Origin: an uncultured Poribacteria bacterium
Lineage (GTDB): Bacteria > Poribacteria > WGA-4E > PCPOR2b
NCBI GenBank assembly: GCA_958296125.1
Contig: OY282444.1
Span: forward strand, 3,009,623 to 3,073,622
Reading direction: 5' to 3'
DNA length: 64,000 nt
The notes beneath the pieces are model-generated. The model worked only from the letters and a program-made list of their open reading frames with translations. It was not told the origin of the DNA and searched no databases. The first letter of the stretch is position 1. Each line of letters opens with the position of its first letter. Made by a program: the position numbers and the translations under genes. Positions 18,211-26,594 of the stretch are shown here, piece after piece.

Positions 18211-19458
18211 ATGAAAATCACTGATATTGAGATACACGTTATTTGCCCCCCGTTTCAGGCGTGGAATAGTGAGGCGTTGACGCGCTATCAGGGGCCTGAC
18301 TTCCGTTATCGCACGGTCTTTGTCGTTCATACCGATAACGGGTTGGAAGGCTTAGGCGAGCACATCGGTAAATTGTGGAATGGGATAGACGAATGGATCG
18401 AGCAGCTGCGTGGTACGAATCCGTGCGATTGGTTAGCACACCCATCTCTCCCTATCGCCCTCGCTCCAGCTATCTACGATTTGGTTGGCAAGTACAACGA
18501 TGTCCCCGCCTATAAACTCTTCGGCCCACAAGCCCGTTCGCGTGTGCCAATGGCCGCATGGACAGTCTCGCAGACACCTGCGAAGATGGCAGAGGAAGTT
18601 GAGCACGCGGTTGCTGGGGGTTATACATGGCTCAAGTTCCACACCTACCACTGCCACAACGTTATAGCACAGACCGAGACGATGCAGGTTAAACTTGGGG
18701 AGGATGCGCCTCCGGGATTTAAGATTCATTACGATATCAACTTCGACAATACAGTAGAGCACGTTTTGGACTTGGCGCGAGAGTTGGCACAATTCCCCAT
18801 CGCGGGGGCGATTGAAGACCCGTTGCGTACACACGATTTTGAAGGGTATCGCGCGCTGCGAGGGAAGTGTCCACTGCCGATCTACTTTCACCATCTGCCG
18901 TTGGGCGGACGGGAGGCGTTAATGGGACTCGCGGATGGCTACATGCTGGGCCATGCACCCGTTGGGCAGGTCGTTCAGCGAGCAGGACTGTTCGAGGCAG
19001 CAAATATACCGTTCATGATGCAGAACACGGGTGGTAATATCACGCGAGCGTTTATCGCACACATGGCGGCGGTCTTCCCGATGGCGACACTGCACCACGT
19101 TACCTGCACCCACCTGTGGTCGGCAGACATCGTGATGCCGGCGTTGGAGGTCGCTGGCGGGACGGCGCGTGTGCCAGAGGAACCGGGGTTGGGCGTGACG
19201 CTTGACCGTGACGCGCTTGCCCACTGGTCTACGGTTGGACCCGATCCATTACCACGCGCATTGATAGAGATTCAATATGCAGGGCTCGCGCCGATTTACG
19301 CGCGGCTGCCCATCCGTTCTTTGAGCGATGGTCAGGGCACCGGGCCAAGTTTTATCGATGGATATGGTCCAGGTTACAATCGACCTGTTGATATGTACTT
19401 CTGGGACGACGATGGCTCTGCGGCGTTTGCTGAGGCGTGGGAGCGTACGGCGGGTTGA
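18211..19458 (+). CDS. Enolase-superfamily (mandelate racemase / muconate lactonizing-like) enzyme
   Basis: 415 residues from the ATG at 18211, with GAGGAGGAG upstream. An N-terminal capping domain and a C-terminal barrel. Two of the usual three metal acids are seen: D in HYDINFD and E in GAIEDPLR. The third strand reads PIYFHHLP, with histidines where an acid is usual, and the usual KxK base motif is replaced by KFHTYHC. Substrate is probably a sugar acid (dehydration or epimerisation), unproven. Last gene of the 15268-19458 run. Confidence 0.85.
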   Translation: MKITDIEIHVICPPFQAWNSEALTRYQGPDFRYRTVFVVHTDNGLEGLGEHIGKLWNGIDEWIEQLRGTNPCDWLAHPSLPIALAPAIYDLVGKYNDVPAYKLFGPQARSRVPMAAWTVSQTPAKMAEEVEHAVAGGYTWLKFHTYHCHNVIAQTETMQVKLGEDAPPGFKIHYDINFDNTVEHVLDLARELAQFPIAGAIEDPLRTHDFEGYRALRGKCPLPIYFHHLPLGGREALMGLADGYMLGHAPVGQVVQRAGLFEAANIPFMMQNTGGNITRAFIAHMAAVFPMATLHHVTCTHLWSADIVMPALEVAGGTARVPEEPGLGVTLDRDALAHWSTVGPDPLPRALIEIQYAGLAPIYARLPIRSLSDGQGTGPSFIDGYGPGYNRPVDMYFWDDDGSAAFAEAWERTAG

Positions 19459-19658
19459 CGACATTCAAGAGGGGTCCCAACTGGAACAAGAGGGATGGAT
19501 GCCAATGGGGGAATATTCAAAACCTCACAAACAATCTTTTAGCCCAGTCAAACAGATCGCGCTATAACTACCATTACCAGAAAACAGCGTTGCTGAGATG
19601 TAGGGGGTACAGGCTTACTTCTGTCTGCACATTTCCGTTGCCAAGAACTATGGTGCGC

Positions 19659-20354
19659 TTACCGCGGGATCAACCCCCTCAACTCTCGAATACTCGATAG
19701 CATGTAATCCGGTGCCGCCGCCATCAGTTGTGCTTCTGTCTGAGATCCCGTCAACACAGCGACTGTCCAAGCACCGGCATTCTTCCCTTCCTGAACATCC
19801 ACCACAGTATCCCCAATTTTGACAACCTTTCGTCCGTCTGTGATATTGAGTTGCTGCATAGCGTCAAGGATCATTTTCGGATTGGGACGCCCGGCTCCAA
19901 CCTGCTCCGCGCTTCCTACATAGTCCAACAGCCCCTTGCCCAGCCAACCCAGTTGGGAAGCGATTGCCTGAACGACCTGCATCGGGAAGCCGCTTCCTAC
20001 TCCAACATGGATATCCTTGGATTTGAGGTATCGGAAAAGCTCGGTTGTGCCATCAATTTCCGAGATACTCGAAAGGTTGCTTTCCAGTTCATGAAGAAAC
20101 TCACGATACACGCTATCGCCGACGCGCTCGGCATCGGTGCGAGATAACTCTGCAACTTCCCGCAGAAGGGTTTGGATAGCCTCAGACTTCTGCTTTCCCC
20201 GATGTTTGTTAATTACGTTTGGGGCGAGTTCAATCCCATGCTTCGCAAAAGCACGTATCATGCTGATGACCATCAGGGGGTGTCCGTCAACTTTGTCGTT
20301 GACAGTGGTCCCAGCCATATCGAACATTGCTAACTGAATTGGTTGGGAGAACAT
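19659..20354 (-). CDS. Phosphonatase-like HAD hydrolase
   Basis: 231 residues. HAD motif I is FDMAGTTVND, typical of the phosphonoacetaldehyde-hydrolase-like subfamily. Motif II is the G-S-G-F-P region, then KPNP-like GAGRPNPKMI, and motif IV KIGDTVVDVQEG. No cap lysine of true phosphonatase (PhnX) can be assigned by eye, so the substrate may be another phosphate or phosphonate ester. Lies downstream of the glutamine-synthetase gene on the same strand. Confidence 0.85.
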   Translation of the reverse strand: MFSQPIQLAMFDMAGTTVNDKVDGHPLMVISMIRAFAKHGIELAPNVINKHRGKQKSEAIQTLLREVAELSRTDAERVGDSVYREFLHELESNLSSISEIDGTTELFRYLKSKDIHVGVGSGFPMQVVQAIASQLGWLGKGLLDYVGSAEQVGAGRPNPKMILDAMQQLNITDGRKVVKIGDTVVDVQEGKNAGAWTVAVLTGSQTEAQLMAAAPDYMLSSIRELRGLIPR

Positions 20355-20463
20355 AGATCCATCCCTACCTTTTGGGCGTTTGATCAGTATTATCTATATG
20401 TCGAGTCCGAAGGATTGGAAAGGTTCATCGGTGGGTGTCCCAGATTTTTATTCAGGGACGGTA

Positions 20464-21828
20464 TCAGATAATCTCGAAGTAGCGTTTGAGTTCCCAATCC
20501 GTTATCGCACGACGAAACTCCATAATTTCATGTTCGCGTGTGATTACGAAGTGATCCACAAACGCATCGCCGAGACAGGCACGACTGATTTCGCTGTCTT
20601 TCAACTGATCTGTCGCTTCCGCCAGCGATCTTGGCAAAGGCTCAAATCGCCCTCGGGGACTGTTATAGGCATTTCCACTAAACGGCTCGCCGGGGTCCAG
20701 TTGATGCTCAATGCCGTATAATCCAGCGGCGAGGCTTGCCGCCATAGCGATATGTGGATTGGTGTCAGCACCGGCTAGCCGATATTCGGTTCGCGTAGAT
20801 TTAGGGGATGTCCCAGGAATTGCACGAAGGGAGGCTGTTCGATTTTCAATTCCCCAAGAGGCGTTGGTTGGTGCCCAAGCGCCGGGGACGGTCCGTTTGT
20901 AGGAGTTGATTGTCGGGCAGATGAGTGCCATCATTTCAGGCATTGCAGCAATCTGTCCAGCGATATAGTGCTTCATCGTTTGAGACATACCCGACGCATC
21001 CGATTCATCGGCAAATAGGTTTGTATCACCTTCTAAATTCCATAAGCTCTGATGCAGGTGACCACTGCAACCGGGGTAATCTGGACTCCACCTGGCCATA
21101 AAGGTGGCAACGAGTTCGTGTCTGGCTAAAATCTCTTTCACGCCTGTTTTGAACAGTGCTGCTTTGTCTGCGGCATGACATGCGGTGTCGTACCGAATCG
21201 CAGTTTCATACACGCCGGGTCCCGTTTCCGTGTGTATCCCTTCCAGTTCAACGTCATATTCTCTCATCCTATCGATAATTGCGTGAACGTACTCCGCAGC
21301 CGCAGATGCTCGTAACACACTGTAGCCGAACCAGCCGGGCGAGAGCGGTGTCATGTTCTCAAACCTTTTGTCCTCTAGGGAGTGAGGGGTTTCTCGGAAG
21401 ATGAAGTACTCGTACTCCGCTGACATGAACGGTTGGAATCCCATATCGTTCGCTTTACGGACGACCGTTTGGAGCAGTTGGCGTGGGGAAACTGCAAGTG
21501 GTTGATCTTCATTCGTATAAAAGTCGAGCAAAAACAACGCTGTATTCGGCTCCCAAGGTATCACGCGATATGTGCTTAGGTCAATCTTGGCGAGGAGATC
21601 CGGATACCCGGTATGCCAACCGGTGACAGTCGGTTGTTCGTAGAGCTGATCAATCATGTCCCAACCGAATGTCACATCGCAAAACCCCAAACCCTTTTCA
21701 ATGGCAGAAAAAAATTTATCGAGTGAAATATATTTACCCCGCATAACCCCATCAATATCGAAGCCAGCGAGTTTAATCTTCTGAATTTTATCGCTTTCAA
21801 TATGCGCTTTGATCTGATTTATTGCCAT
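20464..21828 (-). CDS. Glutamine-synthetase family protein (PuuA-like)
   Basis: 454 residues. Glutamate-ammonia-type ligase fold: AEYEYFIFRE (metal/Glu site), E-TGPGVYE, CSGHLHQSLW (conserved H-x-H), APTNASWGIENRTASLRAI (ATP/Glu site with catalytic Arg) and EYRLAGADTNPH. The lack of the adenylylated Tyr region and the C-terminal WELKRYFEII ending place it with gamma-glutamylpolyamine or non-canonical synthetases rather than the main GlnA. It likely couples glutamate to an amine. Neighbours on the same strand are a phosphonatase-like HAD and an oxidoreductase. Confidence 0.9.
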   Translation of the reverse strand: MAINQIKAHIESDKIQKIKLAGFDIDGVMRGKYISLDKFFSAIEKGLGFCDVTFGWDMIDQLYEQPTVTGWHTGYPDLLAKIDLSTYRVIPWEPNTALFLLDFYTNEDQPLAVSPRQLLQTVVRKANDMGFQPFMSAEYEYFIFRETPHSLEDKRFENMTPLSPGWFGYSVLRASAAAEYVHAIIDRMREYDVELEGIHTETGPGVYETAIRYDTACHAADKAALFKTGVKEILARHELVATFMARWSPDYPGCSGHLHQSLWNLEGDTNLFADESDASGMSQTMKHYIAGQIAAMPEMMALICPTINSYKRTVPGAWAPTNASWGIENRTASLRAIPGTSPKSTRTEYRLAGADTNPHIAMAASLAAGLYGIEHQLDPGEPFSGNAYNSPRGRFEPLPRSLAEATDQLKDSEISRACLGDAFVDHFVITREHEIMEFRRAITDWELKRYFEII

Positions 21829-21938
21829 ATCTGATTTATCTCCATAAATGATAAATGACGGTTTACAGGAGGCCGGGGTTATCCAATGCCGGTTAACGCT
21901 GCAGCTGATTTCCAGTGCATTCAGCGATCTCTGATGTT

Positions 21939-22898
21939 TTACGAGTCCGGCAAAGCTCCTTCAATCTGGTCAACAAGGTGAATCGAATGAATCACGTCAC
22001 GGAGATCGCTAATCGGAACTTTCTTGTTACGGACGCAATCTACAAAGTGCTCGTGCATCGTCAGGACCCCTTCATACCGAGGTGTATCCCGCTCGTCAAC
22101 GTCGTCAACTTCCCAACCTCCCATTATGTGGCTCTGATTGTCTTCGTAAATCTCGATTTCCGCCGGGATCTGCATGTAGCACCCGATCCCCACACCGTGA
22201 AGTTCTGAGCGGAGCACCCGACCTCCTGATGCCCGATTCCCAAGTAGCACGCCTGTTACATCGTTATCAAAGCGAACGAGCGCGGTGTAACAGTTCCGAC
22301 TTTCGCTGCCGAATTTGTCTTGATATGCTGTTACCTCGACAGGTTCGCCGCCCGCCATATATCGCAAAAGATCAATAACATGACACACATCGTTCCAGAG
22401 TGTTGTCGTAAACTCTTTTCCATCGCCGCCGAGGATCTGCTTGTTGAAGGTGGTTATTGCTGTAGAGACAGGTCCTTTTTCTGCCACGCGGCGCATCGCC
22501 TCACGGGTCACCGCAGCATAACGGCGTTGAAAACCGACCATCGCATAGACATCATTCGCAATCGCTGTGTCCAGTAACTGCTGTGTCTCATCGCTGTTAG
22601 CACCGGGCGGTTTTTCGATGAAGATATGCTTCCCCGCGTTGAGGCAATCGAGCGCGGGTTGCAATATCCATTCCTCTCGCATCACGCAGTAGATAATATC
22701 CAGGTCGACGCTATCAAGCATCTCGCGGTGATTTGTGAACGTATGCTGGAATTCATATTTCTTGGCGACCTGATTCAGTCGTTCTTCGTCAAGTTCGCAT
22801 ACCGCGACCAGTTCGACATCATCTTCGAGACGGTTCACATTCGGGTAGTGCGCGCCTTGACTTCGGCCGCCCGCACCGATAAATCCTGCTTTTAACAT
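21939..22898 (-). CDS. Gfo/Idh/MocA-family oxidoreductase
   Basis: 319 residues from the ATG at 22898; AAAGGAG lies five bases upstream. NAD(P)-dependent Rossmann domain (KAGFIGAGGRSQGAHYPN) and the family motif EKPPG, with substrate-domain residues after about 125. Acts on a sugar, inositol or sugar acid; substrate not determinable. Lies 110 bases upstream of the glutamine-synthetase gene on the same strand. Confidence 0.92.
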   Translation of the reverse strand: MLKAGFIGAGGRSQGAHYPNVNRLEDDVELVAVCELDEERLNQVAKKYEFQHTFTNHREMLDSVDLDIIYCVMREEWILQPALDCLNAGKHIFIEKPPGANSDETQQLLDTAIANDVYAMVGFQRRYAAVTREAMRRVAEKGPVSTAITTFNKQILGGDGKEFTTTLWNDVCHVIDLLRYMAGGEPVEVTAYQDKFGSESRNCYTALVRFDNDVTGVLLGNRASGGRVLRSELHGVGIGCYMQIPAEIEIYEDNQSHIMGGWEVDDVDERDTPRYEGVLTMHEHFVDCVRNKKVPISDLRDVIHSIHLVDQIEGALPDS

Positions 22899-23108
22899 GG
22901 CGACTCCTTTCTGAGGCCTTGATCTAAGGAGTTGGATAGGGCTATTATTAACCAATAGTGCTAGTTTGCAACTGTTGATGCGCTCTCCGATCAAAGACCG
23001 AAAGTGAAACATGAAAGCAATTTGTTCACTGTTTCATGGTCGCTATATTCGGGAGTCGGTGAAGCACCGAGGGTGCAGAATAATTTTTTTATTATATCAC
23101 GTTTTCTA

Positions 23109-23137
23109 TTGGCAAGGCAACTAAATTCGTGTATAAT
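23109..23137 (+). promoter_or_regulatory. Sigma70-type promoter
   Basis: TTGGCA (23109-23114), 17-base spacer and consensus TATAAT (23132-23137) lie 64 bases before the ATG at 23201. Confidence 0.75.
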
Positions 23138-23200
23138 GCGGCAGAAAGATAATTGGAACTTTTGCTAATGAAATTACGACCAAGAACGAGGAAAAACTCG

Positions 23201-23572
23201 ATGACTGAAACGCAAAAAGAAACCACGGAGGTACTAGTAACGGAACTCCAGCAGGGAACACTGACGGAAGCTAGTCTGCGGGTGGGAATCGCGGACATTG
23301 TGGGAACAGACAACCCGAAACGGCAGGATGTCCTCTATTTGCAAGCGGTAACCACTTCCCCCGGAGCGGCGGTAGTTGGTATGCTGCTGATTAAGGATGG
23401 AGAACTTCGCGAGGGACCGCCTAATCCAGATGATTGGCCCTATCAGACAGTCCTAGATGCTGTCCGAGACGGTTGGCGAATTATCTCTTTCCCCAATATG
23501 GCACTACTTGCTGTAGATGAGAAAGAGTTTTACGGTTTGGGTGCTGAATTCATTCTTGAACGCTGGAGGTAA
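23201..23572 (+). CDS. Conserved hypothetical protein
   Basis: 123 residues from the ATG at 23201, with GAGGA eight bases upstream; the longer frame from 23153 is not supported. No known domain was recognised. It is a small soluble protein with an N-terminal helix, a central VLYLQAVTTSPGAAVVGMLLI segment and a C-terminal WPYQTVLDAVRDGWRIISFPNMALL-type block that looks conserved. A strong promoter just upstream argues that it is real. Confidence 0.65.
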   Translation: MTETQKETTEVLVTELQQGTLTEASLRVGIADIVGTDNPKRQDVLYLQAVTTSPGAAVVGMLLIKDGELREGPPNPDDWPYQTVLDAVRDGWRIISFPNMALLAVDEKEFYGLGAEFILERWR

Positions 23573-23641
23573 ACCGTGCGAATAACGGCTTTAAGTCATT
23601 GGGTTGGGAAGTTCTCAAGTTGTGCCAAGACGACGAAATGA

Positions 23642-24148
23642 ATGCACTGCAAGAGAAGTCCATCGAGCAGTTTGATTCCGTTAAGACCTTCATTTTATAT
23701 GGGTCCGACACAGATTGTGCCTGGCACTCATCTTGTGCGAAACAAGGCGAGGTTCATGGGACATTTGGCTAGCATCAAGGGCACTATCCCCATCACTGCA
23801 TCTGCGGGTTCCATCTTCCTGACCGTATATCACATCTGGCATCGCCGCGGAGCGTCAACCGCTTCGGGCATCCGCAATTTGCTCAAGTACTTCTACTGGC
23901 GCACGATCCATCCACAACGGGACTGGGTGATCGAGCCAGATTTCGATTTTGCGACCGCTCAATATGCGGGCCCTGGCGGGGCGTATGTGGAGCAATTCCG
24001 CGACGCGATCAAGGTGTCGGAGATGTCCTTATGGCTCTGTAGTCGCCATAGGTCGTACCAGAATCTGGGTGGGCAAAGCTGGCCGCGTAGTAATCTTCCT
24101 TATGGCTTCCCCGCAGGATTGCCCCAACCCGAATCCATTGAATTGTAA
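23642..24148 (+). pseudogene. N-terminally truncated phytanoyl-CoA dioxygenase (PhyH) fragment
   Basis: The frame holds only the C-terminal half of a PhyH-type Fe(II)/2-oxoglutarate dioxygenase: MGPTQIVPGTH (normally following the second metal region), GSIFLTVYHIWHRRGAS (distal His and 2-oxoglutarate Arg region), RNLLKYFYWRTIHPQRDW, and a tail. The first 60-100 residues, with the HxD metal motif, are missing, and the region upstream (23573-23690) does not restore them. No good ribosome site is seen, so it is probably non-functional. Confidence 0.65.
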
Positions 24149-24174
24149 GAACCCCCAATACAGCGAGGTGAACA

Positions 24175-25203
24175 ATGAGCAACGAAAAATTACGGGCAGG
24201 CGTTATCGGTTGCGGTTTGGGATCATATCATGGATATGCCTACGCCAATGCCTCCGAATTTGAATTGGTCGCAGTCTGTGACCTGAAGCCCGATGTCCTT
24301 GACAACTTCTTTGAACGGTCACGAATCACCCGCGGCTCTGTCCGCGAGTACAACGATTACTACGCCATGCTCGAAAAGGAGAACCTAGATGTCGTCAGCG
24401 TAGCAACGCCGGACGATTATCACACCAACCCGGTCTGTGACGCATCCGATGCCGGAGTCAAAGGGATTCTTTGCGAGAAACCGCTGACAATCAACCTTGA
24501 AGACGCTGATCGGATTATTGAGACGGTCGAGCGGAACGGGACCAAGATGTCGGTGGATCATACGCGGAGCTGGTTGCCGCTTTACCAAGCGGTACGAACT
24601 GCGGTTCGGGGGGGTGAAATCGGTGGACTGACCCGCATCGTTGCACACATGGGGGGACATCGGTCAATGCTTTTCCGTAACGGCACGCATCTCATCGATG
24701 CGGTCTGCTACTTCGCCGATGCGGCCCCGGTCTGGCTCATCGCCGCACACGAGCAAGGCTTTGAAGACTACGGCATTGAGTACAAGGGGGAAGGCGGGAA
24801 GGATCCTGCCCTGGATCCGGCATCGTCGATTCTTATTGAATTTGCCAACGGGGTGCGCGGTATTGTGAACAGTGCCAAGATGACACCCGCCGGTTGCGAA
24901 TTCGATCTTCAAGGACCGAATGGGCGCTACGTTTTGAACGACAGTCATTGTAAAGCTTGGAAAACAGATCAACCAGAAGGGACAGCGACGGAAGCACCGG
25001 CACCTCAAGGCGATACCTATGGAAACTTCTTCGGCGATAGTTTGATTCATCCTGTCCGGGAACTTGCCCAGATGGTTTGGAACGATGTGCCGAGTAGTTC
25101 GCCGCCGCGCCGCGCCCGACACACACTGGAGATTATGCTAGGCGCATTACAATCACAATCACGTGACAGTGCGAAAGTTCACATACCTTTGCCGCGAGAC
25201 TAA
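24175..25203 (+). CDS. Gfo/Idh/MocA-family oxidoreductase
   Basis: 342 residues with GAGGTG six bases before the ATG. Nucleotide-binding start LRAGVIGCGLGSYHGYAYAN, catalytic-region CEKPLT, and a C-terminal substrate domain (HMGGHRSMLFRNGTHLIDAVC). Probably a sugar or polyol dehydrogenase, substrate unknown. An inverted repeat of the window's GC-rich family follows directly (25221-25262). Confidence 0.92.
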   Translation: MSNEKLRAGVIGCGLGSYHGYAYANASEFELVAVCDLKPDVLDNFFERSRITRGSVREYNDYYAMLEKENLDVVSVATPDDYHTNPVCDASDAGVKGILCEKPLTINLEDADRIIETVERNGTKMSVDHTRSWLPLYQAVRTAVRGGEIGGLTRIVAHMGGHRSMLFRNGTHLIDAVCYFADAAPVWLIAAHEQGFEDYGIEYKGEGGKDPALDPASSILIEFANGVRGIVNSAKMTPAGCEFDLQGPNGRYVLNDSHCKAWKTDQPEGTATEAPAPQGDTYGNFFGDSLIHPVRELAQMVWNDVPSSSPPRRARHTLEIMLGALQSQSRDSAKVHIPLPRD

Positions 25204-25220
25204 GAAAGACAAGAAAGTGA

Positions 25221-25262
25221 GTGTTTGAGGGGGCGAGGGGTTTTCCACGCTCCCTCAAACAC
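25221..25262. terminator. GC-rich inverted repeat (terminator / REP-like)
   Basis: Arms GTGTTTGAGGG (25221-25231) and CCCTCAAACAC (25252-25262) match perfectly and flank GGGCGAGGGGTTTTCCACGC. Variants of the core GAGGGGCGAG...TTCCACGCTTC recur near 26425-26490 and 31755-31810, always just after a gene, so it may be both terminator and dispersed repeat. Confidence 0.65.
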
Positions 25263-25331
25263 CCGCTCCCACGCTCTCTCCGATACTCGCTTTCCCACTT
25301 GCTGCTTTAACACTTAGGAGATGGTTCTTAC

Positions 25332-26405
25332 ATGTTTAGGAAAAAGGCGCATCATCATCACGGTGGACCTCATCACCATCATGACCACCACGACCATGAG
25401 GAAGATGATCATCATGGTCACAGCCACGACCATGGAGAACACAGCCATACACACGGTGTCATTGACCCGTCCATAATAACCACGGAGCGCGGTATCTGGG
25501 CAATAAAATGGTCCTTCTTAGGACTGATGGTAACCGCGCTGCTACAAGTCGGTGTCGTTGTGCTTTCCAGCAGTGTCGGACTGCTTGCTGACACGATCCA
25601 CAACTTTGGCGACGCGGCAACTGCAATTCCGTTGTGGATTGCTTTTTCCTTCGCCCGCTTAAAACCGAATAAACGGTTCACCTACGGTTATGGGCGTGTT
25701 GAGGACTTGGCGGGTATCGCAATCGTGCTCACGATACTGTTCAGCGCGATTGTTGCAGGGCGCGAATCAATCAACCGTTTCTTTCACCCTGAAACCGTCG
25801 AACACATTTGGATCGTTGCCGCCGCATCAGTGGTCGGTTTTATAGGCAATGAAGGGGTTGCGATATTTCGGATTAAGGTCGGAAAGGAAATTGGGAGTGC
25901 TGCCCTTATTGCGGATGGTTACCACGCGCGCGTTGATGGTTGGACCAGCCTCGCAGTGCTGGCGGGGGCGATTGGAATATGGCTCGGCTACCCCCTTGCA
26001 GACCCGATCGTTGGGGTGCTTATCACTATCGCGATTTTCGGAATTGTGTTGCAATCAGGAAAAGCAGTATTTACCCGCCTGTTGGATGGTGTGGAGGATG
26101 ACGTAATTGATGAGATAAACCATGCCGCTCACCATGTTGAGGGCGTTAAAGAAGTAACAGATGTTCGCAGCCGTTGGATCGGGCACCGCCTACATGCAGA
26201 ATTGAATATCGCTGTGACACCGCACCTCTCTGTCGCTGAAGGGCATACGATAGCGAAAGAGGTCCAACATCAGCTTTTCCATCACCTGAGCTATCTTTCC
26301 AGGGCAGTCATTCATATCGCCCCGGTTGAAGAATCTGGCGAACACCATCACAGTATCATAGAACATAGTCATGACGGTTTACCGACCCACTCGCATGTTA
26401 TGTAG
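25332..26405 (+). CDS. Cation diffusion facilitator, zinc/divalent-metal exporter
   Basis: 357 residues. A histidine-rich N-terminal tail (about residues 7-45) is likely metal-binding. Six membrane segments follow, with the metal site in HNFGD (TM2) and HARVD (TM5), matching the HxxxD/DxxxD pattern of the CDF family. The C-terminal cytoplasmic domain has a further H-rich end. The family exports Zn2+, Cd2+ or Co2+ by proton antiport in the inner membrane. TTAGGAG is 12 bases before the ATG. Confidence 0.93.
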   Translation: MFRKKAHHHHGGPHHHHDHHDHEEDDHHGHSHDHGEHSHTHGVIDPSIITTERGIWAIKWSFLGLMVTALLQVGVVVLSSSVGLLADTIHNFGDAATAIPLWIAFSFARLKPNKRFTYGYGRVEDLAGIAIVLTILFSAIVAGRESINRFFHPETVEHIWIVAAASVVGFIGNEGVAIFRIKVGKEIGSAALIADGYHARVDGWTSLAVLAGAIGIWLGYPLADPIVGVLITIAIFGIVLQSGKAVFTRLLDGVEDDVIDEINHAAHHVEGVKEVTDVRSRWIGHRLHAELNIAVTPHLSVAEGHTIAKEVQHQLFHHLSYLSRAVIHIAPVEESGEHHHSIIEHSHDGLPTHSHVM

Positions 26406-26424
26406 CATACAGAGGTAGGGGTTA

Positions 26425-26490
26425 TGAGGTGGGGCGGAAGCGAGGGGGCGAGTTTTTTTTACGCTTCCACATCTCCTCACATACTGCTTC
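26425..26490. repeat. Dispersed GC-rich inverted repeat, copy 2
   Basis: Contains GGAAGCGAGGGGGCGAG, a T8 run and ACGCTTCC, so arms GGAAGCG and CGCTTCC can pair. It lies just after the CDF gene and shares the core of the repeat at 25221-25262. Confidence 0.55.
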
Positions 26491-26594
26491 CACGAACACT
26501 TGAAAGACCCGGTAGGAACGAAGCCAGTTAAGCTGATCCGCGGATTACGGCAAGTAACGCTGAATATTGCCGGGTCATTAGGAAAAAATAATAG

